Shown one piece after another: positions 7,262-16,245 of a DNA stretch of 64,000 nucleotides. The DNA is taken from positions 7,440-71,439 of the forward strand of contig CAJUKR010000002.1 in the NCBI GenBank assembly GCA_910587025.1, given 5' to 3'. Origin of the DNA: an uncultured Christensenellaceae bacterium. GTDB lineage: Bacteria > Bacillota > Clostridia > Christensenellales > Pumilibacteraceae. The stretch's first letter is position 1. Each line of letters opens with the position of its first letter. Made by a program: the position numbers and the translations under genes. The notes beneath the pieces are model-generated. The model was not told where the DNA came from, did not search any database, and saw only the letters and a list, made by a program, of their open reading frames with translations.

Positions 7262-10093
7262 TTACCACATAACTGGTTTGCCGCCCGCGTAGTGCCAGCA
7301 GCCCGATTGTTCCGTTTCGGAATAATAACGTACGACAGGCGGTGCGCTGTGGGAACCTTTTTTGACCGTCGCCCACTCTTCGGCAGTTCCTTCGAAGTAT
7401 GCGACGGCTTTCGTACAACCGCTGAATACATCGTGCTCAAGCGTACTCACACTGTTCGGGATAACCGCAGAAATAAGTTCGGTGCATCCGTCAAACATCT
7501 GATATTTCACTGTTGTAAGTCCGGCAGGCAATTTCACGTAAGTCAGCGCCGCGCAGTTCATAAAAGTAGCCGATCCGATAGACTTTACGCTGTCGGGAAT
7601 AACGATCTCTTTAAGTGCCTTACACGAAGCGAACGCTCCGCCGCCTATGGAAACAAGTCCGTCATTAAGCGAAACCGAAGTCAACGCCCTGCAACCGTAA
7701 AACGCATCCTCGCAAATATATTTCAATTCGGGATTGCATGTAATCGAAGAGATCTTTTGACTTCCGCCGTACGACTCCTGCATTGCGTATTCCGCTATGC
7801 CTACCGTACCCGCGTCAAGCGTCAGATCCAACATCTCATTACCTTCGTATACAAACGCGACAGCCCATTTGTCGACATATTGAATGTTATTTTCCGCCGT
7901 GCGGATAAGTCCCGTACACCCGTAAAAAGCATGCCGTTCAATACCGACTACGCTCGAAGGAATAACAAACGAGGGATTGACTATCGTTGCATTGCCGCAA
8001 AATACGTTTGCGCCGATCAACTTCACGCCGTCGGGAATTATCGACGTCCCGCAACCGAGCACGAATTTATCCTCGGCTTTTTCGATCACGCAGTTGCTTG
8101 CGGTATAATACACGGTGTTGTCGCTTGCCACGACAAGCGTTGTCACATTATCGCTACCGTACAATATGTTTTCGCCGAGCTTCTCGACGCCCTTGGATAT
8201 AGTCACGCTTTTCAGGTTCTTTCTGCCCGACAATGCGTAATCGAACACGCGGTAACTTTCGCCGTTGTAGTCATCCGGCAAAGTAAGATACGCCCCGTTG
8301 CCGTTATAGTCGATAAGATAATTATGCTCCTCGCTGTCATAATACGCACGCTTTGTCTTACAGAACGAAAGATCTCCGACTTTTTCGATAATGCTCTTTT
8401 CCGCAATATCCGTATGCACTACGCAATGCATTTGAAGCCCGGCATCCGTCAGCGCAGCTTCCGAAAGATTATAGATCTCGACAAGCCGCACACAGCCGTC
8501 GAACACATCGTGCCGCACCTTCGTCACGCTCGCGGGAATGGTATACGATATAAGCGATACACAGTTTTCGAACGCTTTTTCTCCGATTTCGGTCAACACG
8601 CCGCGAGCTATAACTTCGCGCAAAGCGTCGCAACCGCTGAAAGTACTCCATGGTATCGACGTTATACCGCTTCCGATCTCCGCGCTTTCAAGCGACGTGC
8701 AATTCGCAAACACGCTACCCTCCAACGTCATCACCGTATCGGGTATATCTATCTCCGTAATTCCCGAATCGGCAAACGCGCTGCTCTCGATCTCTTTCAC
8801 CGCAGATCCGAGCGTAACCGATGTCAACGATTTGCAGCCCCTAAACGCGCCGCCGCCTATCTCTCCGCAGTTTATATCCGCCGACGCAAGCTTATCGCAA
8901 TTCTCGAACGCGCTCCAGCCAATGCTCTTGCACGCCGATGACAATGTAACCGAAGTCAGCGATTTACAGTTCTTAAACGCATAAGAATAAATTTCCGTCA
9001 CGTTCGCGGGCATATCGAATTCGGCAAGCATAACGCAACCGCAGAATGCGTATTCGTGAATTTCCGTGACCCTGCCTTTTATCTTAACCCGTTCGAGCGA
9101 CGTACAGTCACGGAACATCGAGCTGTCGATCTCCGTAATACCGGCGGGCAGTTCGATGGATTTCAATGCCGTACAACCCATAAACGACGTGCCGCCGAGC
9201 TCGGTCAGAGTTTCGGGCAAAGTTATATTTTCGAGCGACGTACAATTAACAAACGTGCGCGCGCTCAATGTATTCAGGTTTGCGGGAAGCGTTACGCTCA
9301 CGAGCGAAGAACATCCCTCGAACGCCGACCGACCTATAGAGGTAACGCTGTCGGAAATAACAACAGAAACCATTTCGGTGCAATCTTTGAACGCTTCGTC
9401 CGAAATCGTCGATACGACATCGGGTATGATCAACTCGGTCACGGTTTTGTCTTTTATGCCGGTAATCTTGCAACTGCCGTCATCGAGTTCGCTATACTCA
9501 AAAGGCATAAGCGCATTCTTTATAGTTTCCGTCCAATCCCACATTGCAGTGAGTTCCATCTCGAATGCCACTCTGTCCGCAGAAAAATCCCATTTTTCGT
9601 AACCGTAGTACCAACCTTTCAATACGCGGTTTTCGTCGGGCGGCGTGATCTCGGGCGCTGTCAACAGCGCGTCGTACACCGTAAGAATATCATATGTATC
9701 ATCTCCGCTCGCAAACGTGCCGCCGTTCGGATCGAACTTTACGGAATATCCCCTTGCCCATACTGCGCAAAGCGTCATGTCATCCGTTACTTTGTCTGCG
9801 GTAAAGTCCCACATCGCGTCCGTTTCGTTGCCGGTTTTATTCCAGCCCAAAAAAATAAATCCTTCTTCGCCGACCGGCGCTTCGCTCGGTGCGGCAACGA
9901 CGGAATCTATATCGACCTCGGTTTCGTAAAACCTATCGCCGAAAATGGTGCCGCGCCCCGCGTCGAACGTAACAGTCACGGTTTTATCTCCGTCCTCCGA
10001 TCCGCCGAAGCACGCAGTAAGCGCGACCGATGCGAACAAGCACATCGAAAATGCAATAAAAACAAGCAATAACTTTTTATACAATGTTTTCAC
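7262..10093 (-). CDS. BspA-like LRR_5 surface lipoprotein with InlB B-repeats
   Basis: 943 residues. An N-terminal signal peptide ends in lipobox LTAC, so it should be lipid-anchored outside the cell. Two InlB-type B-repeats follow (about residues 38-180; hallmarks FLGWNKTG, TLCAVW and LKGWYYG, ELTAMW). Most of the rest is tandem BspA-like leucine-rich repeats of about 23 residues with the pattern IGxxAFxxCxxLxxVxIP, interrupted by a spacer near residues 560-680. The family mediates adhesion or recognition of host and dietary polymers. The start is GTG 10091-10093 with GGGAG upstream. The promoter spacer holds a G9 homopolymer, suggesting on/off switching. Confidence 0.9.
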   Translation of the reverse strand: MKTLYKKLLLVFIAFSMCLFASVALTACFGGSEDGDKTVTVTFDAGRGTIFGDRFYETEVDIDSVVAAPSEAPVGEEGFIFLGWNKTGNETDAMWDFTADKVTDDMTLCAVWARGYSVKFDPNGGTFASGDDTYDILTVYDALLTAPEITPPDENRVLKGWYYGYEKWDFSADRVAFEMELTAMWDWTETIKNALMPFEYSELDDGSCKITGIKDKTVTELIIPDVVSTISDEAFKDCTEMVSVVISDSVTSIGRSAFEGCSSLVSVTLPANLNTLSARTFVNCTSLENITLPETLTELGGTSFMGCTALKSIELPAGITEIDSSMFRDCTSLERVKIKGRVTEIHEYAFCGCVMLAEFDMPANVTEIYSYAFKNCKSLTSVTLSSACKSIGWSAFENCDKLASADINCGEIGGGAFRGCKSLTSVTLGSAVKEIESSAFADSGITEIDIPDTVMTLEGSVFANCTSLESAEIGSGITSIPWSTFSGCDALREVIARGVLTEIGEKAFENCVSLISYTIPASVTKVRHDVFDGCVRLVEIYNLSEAALTDAGLQMHCVVHTDIAEKSIIEKVGDLSFCKTKRAYYDSEEHNYLIDYNGNGAYLTLPDDYNGESYRVFDYALSGRKNLKSVTISKGVEKLGENILYGSDNVTTLVVASDNTVYYTASNCVIEKAEDKFVLGCGTSIIPDGVKLIGANVFCGNATIVNPSFVIPSSVVGIERHAFYGCTGLIRTAENNIQYVDKWAVAFVYEGNEMLDLTLDAGTVGIAEYAMQESYGGSQKISSITCNPELKYICEDAFYGCRALTSVSLNDGLVSIGGGAFASCKALKEIVIPDSVKSIGSATFMNCAALTYVKLPAGLTTVKYQMFDGCTELISAVIPNSVSTLEHDVFSGCTKAVAYFEGTAEEWATVKKGSHSAPPVVRYYSETEQSGCWHYAGGKPVMW

Positions 10094-10130
10094 TCTACAA
10101 TCTCCCGAACATAAAAAATATATACTTATT

Positions 10131-10161
10131 TATATAACCCCCCCCCACGCGGTATTGTCAA
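10131..10161 (-). promoter_or_regulatory. Promoter with G9 homopolymer in the spacer (candidate phase-variable)
   Basis: On the reverse strand TTGACA (10156-10161) is separated by 19 bp from TATATA (10131-10136). Nine of the spacer bases are consecutive G (10138-10146). Length changes in the tract would move the spacing toward or away from 17 bp, the arrangement known from the porA promoter of Neisseria. Confidence 0.6.
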
Positions 10162-10223
10162 GCGTTTCGTAAAGCATTATGAAAAATAAAATATCATAAA
10201 AATTACCTTTCGCGTACACACAT

Positions 10224-10258
10224 AAAAAAATTCCCCGTGTGAAATGTTTCACACGGGG
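10224..10258 (-). terminator. Intrinsic terminator of nrdDG
   Basis: A perfect 12-bp stem (10233-10244 with 10247-10258, two-base loop region) is followed on the reverse strand by seven T residues (10224-10230). Confidence 0.85.
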
Positions 10259-10275
10259 AGAAATTTTCTTTATAT

Positions 10276-10803
10276 TTATATATTATTTTCGGAATCCCAA
10301 AGCACGGGTCTGCCGCACTCAAGCGAAGCGGGAAGATCGAGCAGACGTTGATTTCCCGAACCGCGGAAACGAAGCGTAATATCCTTCTCGGCGAAAATAA
10401 ACCGTCCGTCCACAAGCACGTCTATAAGCGACATGAGTTCGTCGGTATATTCCGTACGCGCGCGGCTCTCGCCGATCAGTTCGTCGAACGTAAAGCCCGA
10501 ATAACACCAAACGTTTTTGCCCGTTTCCTTTTTAACGCGGCGAAGAAGTCCGAGCAGTTCCCTTTGATTCTCCGGTTCGAACGGCTCGCCGCCGAGAATC
10601 GTCAAACCCTCTACATAAGCGGGAGACAAAGCGTCGATAATACTTTGCTCGGTTTCGTCGGTATATTTCTTACCGTAATCGAAATCCCACGCTATCTCGT
10701 TGAAGCAACCGGGACAATGGTGACGGCAACCCGAGACGAAGAGCGAAACTCTGACGCCCTTTCCGTTCGCGATATCTCTACGTTTCAATTCGGCTACATA
10801 CAT
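10276..10803 (-). CDS. nrdG: Anaerobic ribonucleotide reductase activating protein
   Basis: 175 residues. This radical-SAM enzyme makes the glycyl radical on NrdD. The cluster-binding motif CRHHCPGC (about residues 27-34) is the Cx3-Cx2-C form, and GGEPF near residue 71 binds SAM. Length is typical. It lies 47 bases after nrdD and shares its NrdR-controlled promoter and terminator. Confidence 0.95.
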   Translation of the reverse strand: MYVAELKRRDIANGKGVRVSLFVSGCRHHCPGCFNEIAWDFDYGKKYTDETEQSIIDALSPAYVEGLTILGGEPFEPENQRELLGLLRRVKKETGKNVWCYSGFTFDELIGESRARTEYTDELMSLIDVLVDGRFIFAEKDITLRFRGSGNQRLLDLPASLECGRPVLWDSENNI

Positions 10804-10850
10804 ATACTCTTTCCAATGCGCCGCTTAACGCGCGCCTCTTTTTATCCGAA

Positions 10851-13022
10851 TCACAGATGCAAAACGCGTTCTTTGATCTCCTGCGTGCGTCCCTGATTCC
10901 AGAACTGCGAACCGATATAACCGCAGGTACGACGAGCGACGTTCAGCTTGGACTGATTGCGGTTTCCGCAATTCGGACATTCCCATATGAGCTTTCCGCC
11001 GTCTTCGACGATCCTGATTTCGCCGTCGAAACCGCAATCCTGGCAATAGTCAGACTTGGTATTAAGTTCGGCGTACATGATATTGTCGTAAATAAATTTC
11101 ATAACCGACAATACCGCTTCGATATTGTTCTGCATATTCGGAACTTCGACGTACGAGATCGCGCCGCCGGGAGAAAGCGCCTGGAATTTGCTCTCGAGTT
11201 CGAGCTTGTCGAATGCGTCGATGGGCTCGGTAACGTGCACATGATAACTGTTTGTGATATATGCTTTGTCGGTGACGCCGGGAATCATGCCGAAACGCTT
11301 CTGCAAACACTTGGCGAACTTGTAAGTCGTGGATTCGAGCGGAGTACCGTAAAGCGAATAGTGTATGTTTTCGTCCGCTTTCCACTTCGCGCAGGCGTCG
11401 TTGAGCTTCCGCATAACTTCCAAGCCCAAATCCTCGCCTTCCTTTTCGGTCAGTTTTTTACCGATAAGTTCGTATACGCATTCCCAAAGTCCGGCATAAC
11501 CGAGAGAGATCGTCGAATAACCGCCGTGAAGAAGTTTATCGATCTTCTCACCCTTCTTGAGCCGTGCGAGCGCGCCGTACTGCCAAAGAATGGGCGCGGC
11601 GTCGGAAAGCGTGCCTTCGAGCCGTTTATGACGCGCCTGGAGCGCTCTGTGGCAAAGCTCGAGCCTGTCGTCGAGTATTTTCCAGAAATCGTCGAGATTG
11701 CCGTGTCCCGCCGTACATGCGACGTCGACAAGGTTTATCGTAACAACGCCCTGATTGAATCGACCGTAATATTTGGGCTTGCCTTCTTCGTCCACATACG
11801 GTGTCAGGAAGGAGCGGCAACCCATGCAGGTATAGCACTGACCGTTACCGTTCTGATCGACCTTGAGCTTGAGCATCATTTTTTCGGAAATATAATCGGG
11901 TACAAGACGCTTGGCGGTGCACTTGGCAGCGAGCTTCGTAAGATAATAATACGGCGAATCGTCGCGGATATTATCCTCTTCGAGTACATATATCAGTTTG
12001 GGGAACGCAGGCGTAACGTACGCGCCCACTTCATTCTTGACGCCTTCGTAACGCTGAACGAGCATTTCCTCGATCACGAGCGCAAGATCCTTCTTTTCCG
12101 TTTCGCTTCTCGCTTCGCCGAGGTACATGAATATGGTAACAAACGGCGCCTGACCGTTCGTCGTAAGCAACGTAACGAGCTGATACTGTATGGTCTGTAT
12201 ACCTTTTTTGATCTCTTCGCGCAGACGTTTCTCCACGATCGCCGCGCGCACCTCAGCGCTCGGAGAAACTTCCATCATTGTAGCTTCTTTTTCGACGTCG
12301 CGGGTGATCTTTTCGCGTGAAATCTGCACGAACGGCATAAGATGCGTCAGGCTTATAGACTGTCCGCCGTACTGATTGGACGCCACCTGCGCGATTATCT
12401 GAGTCGCGATATTGCACGCGGTCGAAAATGAATGCGGCTTTTCGATCATCGTACCCGAAATGACGGTGCCGTTCTGAAGCATGTCTTCGAGATTGACGAG
12501 ATCGCAGTTATGCATATGCTGAGCGAAATAGTCGGCGTCATGAAAATGAATGAGCCCCTCTTCGTGAGCCTGCACGATATCTGTCGGAAGGAAAAGACGT
12601 TTGGTCAGATCCTTGCTGACCTCGCCCGCCATATAGTCGCGCTGAACGGAATTGACGGCAGGGTTCTTATTCGAGTTCTCCTGTTTGATCTCCTCGTTAT
12701 TGCTCTCTATAAGCGTCAGGATAGACTTATCCGTCGTGTTTGCGCGACGGGCAAGGTTACGCTGATGGCGATAGCGGATATAACGCTTTGCGACTTCGTA
12801 CGCGCCAAGGCGCATGATATTCGTTTCCACGAAGTCCTGCACTTCCTCGACATTGACCGCGCGATTCATCTTCGCACAGTCCTTTTCGACCGTAAGTGCA
12901 AGCGTATCGATCCACTCGTCCGAAAGCTCGGCAACGCCGGCTTTATTCGCTTTTTTGATCGCATTCGCAATTTTGTCCCTGTCGAATTCGACTTCCGAAC
13001 CGTCTCTCTTGATGATCTTCAT
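10851..13022 (-). CDS. nrdD: Anaerobic ribonucleoside-triphosphate reductase
   Basis: 723 residues. It reduces NTPs to dNTPs using a glycyl radical and is destroyed by oxygen, so its presence indicates anaerobic growth. An ATP-cone allosteric domain fills about residues 1-90. The C-terminus has the zinc site CQDC...CPNC and the radical loop RRTCGYIG. Formate or thioredoxin-type reductants serve the family. Upstream are two NrdR boxes, so expression should drop when dNTPs are abundant. It is the first gene of nrdDG. Confidence 0.97.
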   Translation of the reverse strand: MKIIKRDGSEVEFDRDKIANAIKKANKAGVAELSDEWIDTLALTVEKDCAKMNRAVNVEEVQDFVETNIMRLGAYEVAKRYIRYRHQRNLARRANTTDKSILTLIESNNEEIKQENSNKNPAVNSVQRDYMAGEVSKDLTKRLFLPTDIVQAHEEGLIHFHDADYFAQHMHNCDLVNLEDMLQNGTVISGTMIEKPHSFSTACNIATQIIAQVASNQYGGQSISLTHLMPFVQISREKITRDVEKEATMMEVSPSAEVRAAIVEKRLREEIKKGIQTIQYQLVTLLTTNGQAPFVTIFMYLGEARSETEKKDLALVIEEMLVQRYEGVKNEVGAYVTPAFPKLIYVLEEDNIRDDSPYYYLTKLAAKCTAKRLVPDYISEKMMLKLKVDQNGNGQCYTCMGCRSFLTPYVDEEGKPKYYGRFNQGVVTINLVDVACTAGHGNLDDFWKILDDRLELCHRALQARHKRLEGTLSDAAPILWQYGALARLKKGEKIDKLLHGGYSTISLGYAGLWECVYELIGKKLTEKEGEDLGLEVMRKLNDACAKWKADENIHYSLYGTPLESTTYKFAKCLQKRFGMIPGVTDKAYITNSYHVHVTEPIDAFDKLELESKFQALSPGGAISYVEVPNMQNNIEAVLSVMKFIYDNIMYAELNTKSDYCQDCGFDGEIRIVEDGGKLIWECPNCGNRNQSKLNVARRTCGYIGSQFWNQGRTQEIKERVLHL

Positions 13023-13065
13023 AAATTCCGACCCTTCTTTCTGTATTATCGTTATCCTCTGTCAA

Positions 13066-13114
13066 ACACAATATATTGTAATTGTTATGCTAATATAACC
13101 ACAATATATTGTGT
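13066..13114. promoter_or_regulatory. Tandem NrdR boxes
   Basis: Two copies of the palindrome ACAATATATTGT (13068-13079 and 13101-13112), 33 bp centre to centre, about three helical turns. Sequence and spacing match NrdR boxes, which bind the ATP-cone repressor NrdR upstream of ribonucleotide reductase operons. Confidence 0.88.
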
Positions 13115-13309
13115 GTGAGTTCTTATATAATAATACAACGGGGAAAAAAAATCAATACCTTTTCATAAAATTTTTATAAATATTTTTTACTGAATCGTCA
13201 CCCAAACGCTTGACAAACAAAAAAAGACATAAAAGAATTATGTATTTTACAAACGGATGTCATAAGTTGCTTCGAGCGCCGCATAATATGCCGTAATGTC
13301 CGTAACGAA

Positions 13310-13335
13310 AAACCCGCGGGCAGTTCCGCGGGTTT
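13310..13335 (-). terminator. Intrinsic terminator
   Basis: A 10-bp stem (13310-13319 with 13326-13335) followed by T residues on the reverse strand ends the 13360-14664 gene. The bases between 13115 and 13307 hold no gene that I can see. Confidence 0.8.
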
Positions 13336-13359
13336 CTTTGCTTTATTCATATAATTCGT

Positions 13360-14664
13360 TTATTCGTCGAGCACAGCAGCCCCGCCCGTCATGACGATCA
13401 TTTTCACCGCGTCGAGCGAAAAATCCTGAGCCTTTACCGTCAGCGGCTTGTCGAGCGTGCCGCGCGCAAGCACTTTGACGTAACCTACGCTGCGCGAAAC
13501 TATCTTTTTGTCTATAAGCGACTGAATATCCACCGTATCGCCGGACGTGAAATTTTTGGATAGCGTGTCTATATTGACTATGGTTTTTTTATTTCCGCGG
13601 ATATCGCCCCGTCTTCCCTCGTCTTTTTCGGCACGGATAACAAGCGCTTCCGCAGCTTCTTCGGTAACTGTCTTTGCCGCTTCGGTCACCGTAACCGACT
13701 CCCGAATATCGAGTCCGGTCACGACCTTGAACTTCTCGCGGCTGAGCGTGCCGAAATCCGCGGTAACGACTTCCGTCCCGACGTCGCCCGTCGCAAGCAG
13801 TTTTATGAGCTTACGCTTTATAAGCGCGTCTGTGGTTTCGTACGGCATCGAATAATCAATGCCCTTTTCATCTCCCGCTTCCGCACCGAGTCCCGTCATC
13901 ATTCTGTCTATCAGTTCTCCCGCCCACCTGACCGAACGAGCTGACTTGAGTTTGAGCCGCACCGGAGTCGGCGCATAACGTTTGGACTGCGACGCGTCCT
14001 CGAATATGTATTTTTCGTTTTCAAGGCTTACGGGATCGAGGGCGAGATAGAGCGATAACGTTTTACCTCTGATCGCAAACCTGCCGACCGTCTGCCGTCC
14101 GTAACGGAACGAATCGTTTTGCCAGCACATACGCGACCCGACTTTTTTATACGACAACAACTTGTTTTTGAGCGCGGAGTAACGCTCCTGTACGGCGTCG
14201 TCCGATTGAATAAGTTTCGCCGTAAACGAACGGTTATACATTACGAAAATACGTTTGCTCGCAATTGCTCCGTGTTCCGCCTGCGCCGTGACAACGGACA
14301 TATCGCCGTTTCCTTCGTAAACTTGCTCGGCTTCCTCTTCGACAGGCTTCGCTTCGGTTTTACTTTCCGAAACGGGATCGGGCTTTGTTTCCGATTCATC
14401 TTCAATTTCTTCCGCCAATGCGGTTTCGAATATTGCCGTTTCCGCGGCTTCCGATTTCTCTTCGACTTCGACGGTATCGGAATTATCCGCCGTACCGCCG
14501 CCCAAACTCTTTTTCTTCTTGTCGCGGGCAAGGACGATCACATTTACGATCACAAGCAGAACGGCGGCGGCAAGAATGATCACGGTAAGAATTATCTGCA
14601 CCGCAGACGACATATCGGTCGCTCCGTCGGCTTCCGAAAATAACGAATAAAATAAATCAAGCAT
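13360..14664 (-). CDS. Membrane protein with ribosomal-L15-like C-terminal domain
   Basis: 434 residues, started at ATG 14662-14664 because it follows GGAGGG; a longer open frame upstream lacks a ribosome site. One transmembrane helix (about residues 20-42) is followed by a basic patch and a Glu-rich low-complexity linker. The middle contains a repeated-domain-like region around RIFVMYNRSFTAK. The last 70 residues (VNIDTLS, DTVDIQSL, GYVKVLARGTL, LTVKAQDFS, IVMTGGAAV) track the C-terminal core of ribosomal protein uL15. Similar long clostridial proteins are labelled uL15 family but are unlikely to be ribosomal. Function unknown. Confidence 0.65.
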   Translation of the reverse strand: MLDLFYSLFSEADGATDMSSAVQIILTVIILAAAVLLVIVNVIVLARDKKKKSLGGGTADNSDTVEVEEKSEAAETAIFETALAEEIEDESETKPDPVSESKTEAKPVEEEAEQVYEGNGDMSVVTAQAEHGAIASKRIFVMYNRSFTAKLIQSDDAVQERYSALKNKLLSYKKVGSRMCWQNDSFRYGRQTVGRFAIRGKTLSLYLALDPVSLENEKYIFEDASQSKRYAPTPVRLKLKSARSVRWAGELIDRMMTGLGAEAGDEKGIDYSMPYETTDALIKRKLIKLLATGDVGTEVVTADFGTLSREKFKVVTGLDIRESVTVTEAAKTVTEEAAEALVIRAEKDEGRRGDIRGNKKTIVNIDTLSKNFTSGDTVDIQSLIDKKIVSRSVGYVKVLARGTLDKPLTVKAQDFSLDAVKMIVMTGGAAVLDE

Positions 14665-14879
14665 ATTTCCCTCCTTTGATTTCGACCGCACTGCGATATT
14701 TGCTATCGAAACTACTATAACACAACCGCGTAATAAAATCAATACTTTTTGAAATATTCGTATGAAAATTATAAAAGGCGTCGCCGTAAATTTTACGTCA
14801 ATGCCTTTATGTCGATTGTACAGCGAGCCCACACGCCCATCTCAAGATTTCTCCGCCGTAGACCGGCTCAGACTAACAA

Positions 14880-15143
14880 TCAAATTAAACACTCCATAGC
14901 TAAAAGCAAGCCCACTTTTAATCCTTCCTTAAAATTAATATACTCTCCCTCGGCGCATAACCCCATTTCCGAATTGTCTAAACGTTCAAAAATCTTTCTT
15001 TGATCATCATCTAATATATCAATGAGTTGCTTATAAAATTTATATGACTCATCGGACATTTTTTTATATTTTTCACTTAACGATATATGTTCACTTAAAC
15101 TTTCATTGTCAAAATAAATTCTTTCGATAATTGATTTCTTCAT
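14880..15143 (-). CDS. Small helical protein, DUF6809-like
   Basis: 87 residues from ATG 15141-15143, chosen because AAGGAGA lies just upstream. The N-terminus MKKSIIERIYF and the all-helical, acidic composition resemble DUF6809 proteins as I recall them; this family has no known function. The gene is divergent from a small XRE regulator. Its promoter (TTGACA, 16 bp, TATAAT) contains the regulator's putative operators. Likely a regulated small accessory protein, perhaps part of a mobile-element or toxin-antitoxin-like pair, but no toxin motif is visible. Confidence 0.6.
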   Translation of the reverse strand: MKKSIIERIYFDNESLSEHISLSEKYKKMSDESYKFYKQLIDILDDDQRKIFERLDNSEMGLCAEGEYINFKEGLKVGLLLAMECLI

Positions 15144-15162
15144 TAAACATTCTCCTTGTTGT

Positions 15163-15255
15163 ATCTGTAGCACAGATTAATTGTATTATATATCTGTATC
15201 ACAGAATTGTCAAGACTTTTCGAATAAAAAGTTGTAAAATATCTGTATTATGGAA
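15163..15255. promoter_or_regulatory. Operator cluster and leftward promoter of the XRE/DUF6809 pair
   Basis: Three related 15-mers: ATCTGTAGCACAGAT (15163-15177, perfect palindrome), ATCTGTATCACAGAA (15192-15206) and ATCTGTATTATGGAA (15241-15255). The second lies between -35 TTGACA (15207-15212) and -10 TATAAT (15185-15190) of the leftward gene. The third overlaps the ATG of the XRE gene. This fits mutual repression by the 71-residue XRE protein. Confidence 0.65.
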
Positions 15256-15465
15256 ATCAATATGAAAGAGCTCGGAGAAAGGATAAAAGAATTGAGAACC
15301 GAACGCGGATTGTCTCAAAAAGAATTGGCGGATAAAATAGGCGTCGCAACAAATACCGTTTCACAGTACGAAAGCGGAAAATCAAAAACAAGTATAGATG
15401 TTTTGGTCAATTTGGCAACAGAACTGGATACGACGACCGACTTCCTTCTCGGCTTGGAGCATTAA
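15250..15465 (+). CDS. Small XRE-family regulator
   Basis: 71 residues, essentially a single helix-turn-helix domain (GLSQKELADKIGVATNTVSQYE) as in many compact Cro/CI-type regulators. ATG 15250 has no Shine-Dalgarno; ATG 15262 is an alternative that would remove four residues. Operator-like repeats lie in the intergenic region and over the start, so it probably represses itself and the divergent small gene. The gene is AT-richer than its neighbours, consistent with acquisition. Confidence 0.85.
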   Translation: MEINMKELGERIKELRTERGLSQKELADKIGVATNTVSQYESGKSKTSIDVLVNLATELDTTTDFLLGLEH

Positions 15466-15470
15466 AATAA

Positions 15471-15500
15471 AAAAATCGTTGACGAAAGTCAACGATTTTT
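15471..15500. terminator. Bidirectional intrinsic terminator
   Basis: Perfect 13-bp stem with GAAA loop (15471-15483, 15488-15500), with A5 and T5 ends, between the XRE gene and rpsR. Confidence 0.88.
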
Positions 15501-15509
15501 TATTTCCGA

Positions 15510-15788
15510 TTATTCTCCCTTAAACGGAAGAAGCGCGACCATTCTCGCACGCTTGATAGCGACGGTAAGCTGACGCTGATGACGCGCACAGCATCCGCTC
15601 GTACGAGCGGAGATGATCTTACCTTTTTCGGTCACATATCTTCTGAGGCGCGAAACGTCCTTATAGTCGATTTCGGCAACGCCTTTTTCGCAGAATTCGC
15701 AAACCTTTTTCTTCATGGGACGACGGGGCTTCTTTACCTTATCGTCGCCGAAGTCCTTGTTCGCGGACGAAACTTTTTTATTGTCCAT
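15510..15788 (-). CDS. rpsR: 30S ribosomal protein S18
   Basis: 92 residues. The core [18 protein letters not shown] and the [10 protein letters not shown] block are diagnostic of bS18. A CEFC pair plus the CC pair suggest the zinc-binding form of the protein. The N-terminal 20 residues are a Lys-rich extension. Third gene of the conserved rpsF-ssb-rpsR operon; S18 forms a dimer with S6 on the 30S platform. Confidence 0.97.
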   Translation of the reverse strand: MDNKKVSSANKDFGDDKVKKPRRPMKKKVCEFCEKGVAEIDYKDVSRLRRYVTEKGKIISARTSGCCARHQRQLTVAIKRARMVALLPFKGE

Positions 15789-15811
15789 GATTTAACTCCT
15801 GATTTGTTTAA

Positions 15812-16219
15812 TTAGAACGGAAGGGAGTCGTCGGAAACGGGCTCGAGATTACGGCTTGCCTTGGGAGCGGCAGGCGCGGGGCTGTCGCCCGCTTCGCCTC
15901 TCGGAGTGAGGAACTCGACCTCGTCCGCCGTAACGTCTACGCTCTGACGTCTGTTGCCTTCCTTGTCGGTATAATCGCTGATCTGAATGGAACCGGTTAC
16001 GCCTACTTTTCTGCCCTTTGCGAGGAACGAACCGCAGTTCTCCGCCGTCTTACGGAAAGTAACGACGCGGAAGAAATCCGCCGTGCGCTCTCCGTCCGAC
16101 GATCCGGAATTGAACCGACGATTGACCGCAACGGTAAAACGACAAACGGGAACGCCGCTCGCCGATACAGAGTAATCGGGATCTCCGGTCAGATTACCGA
16201 TAAGAAAAATCTTATTCAT
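15812..16219 (-). CDS. ssb: Single-stranded DNA-binding protein
   Basis: 135 residues. An OB fold (NKIFLIGNLTGDPDY, FRVVTFRKTAENC, GRKVGVTGSIQI) spans about residues 1-105, followed by a short linker and the acidic tail DDSLPF that recruits replication and repair proteins. It sits between rpsF and rpsR as in most Bacillota, which marks it as the housekeeping copy. Confidence 0.97.
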   Translation of the reverse strand: MNKIFLIGNLTGDPDYSVSASGVPVCRFTVAVNRRFNSGSSDGERTADFFRVVTFRKTAENCGSFLAKGRKVGVTGSIQISDYTDKEGNRRQSVDVTADEVEFLTPRGEAGDSPAPAAPKASRNLEPVSDDSLPF

Positions 16220-16245
16220 TCTTGACTCCTGATGTGAGTTGCGGA

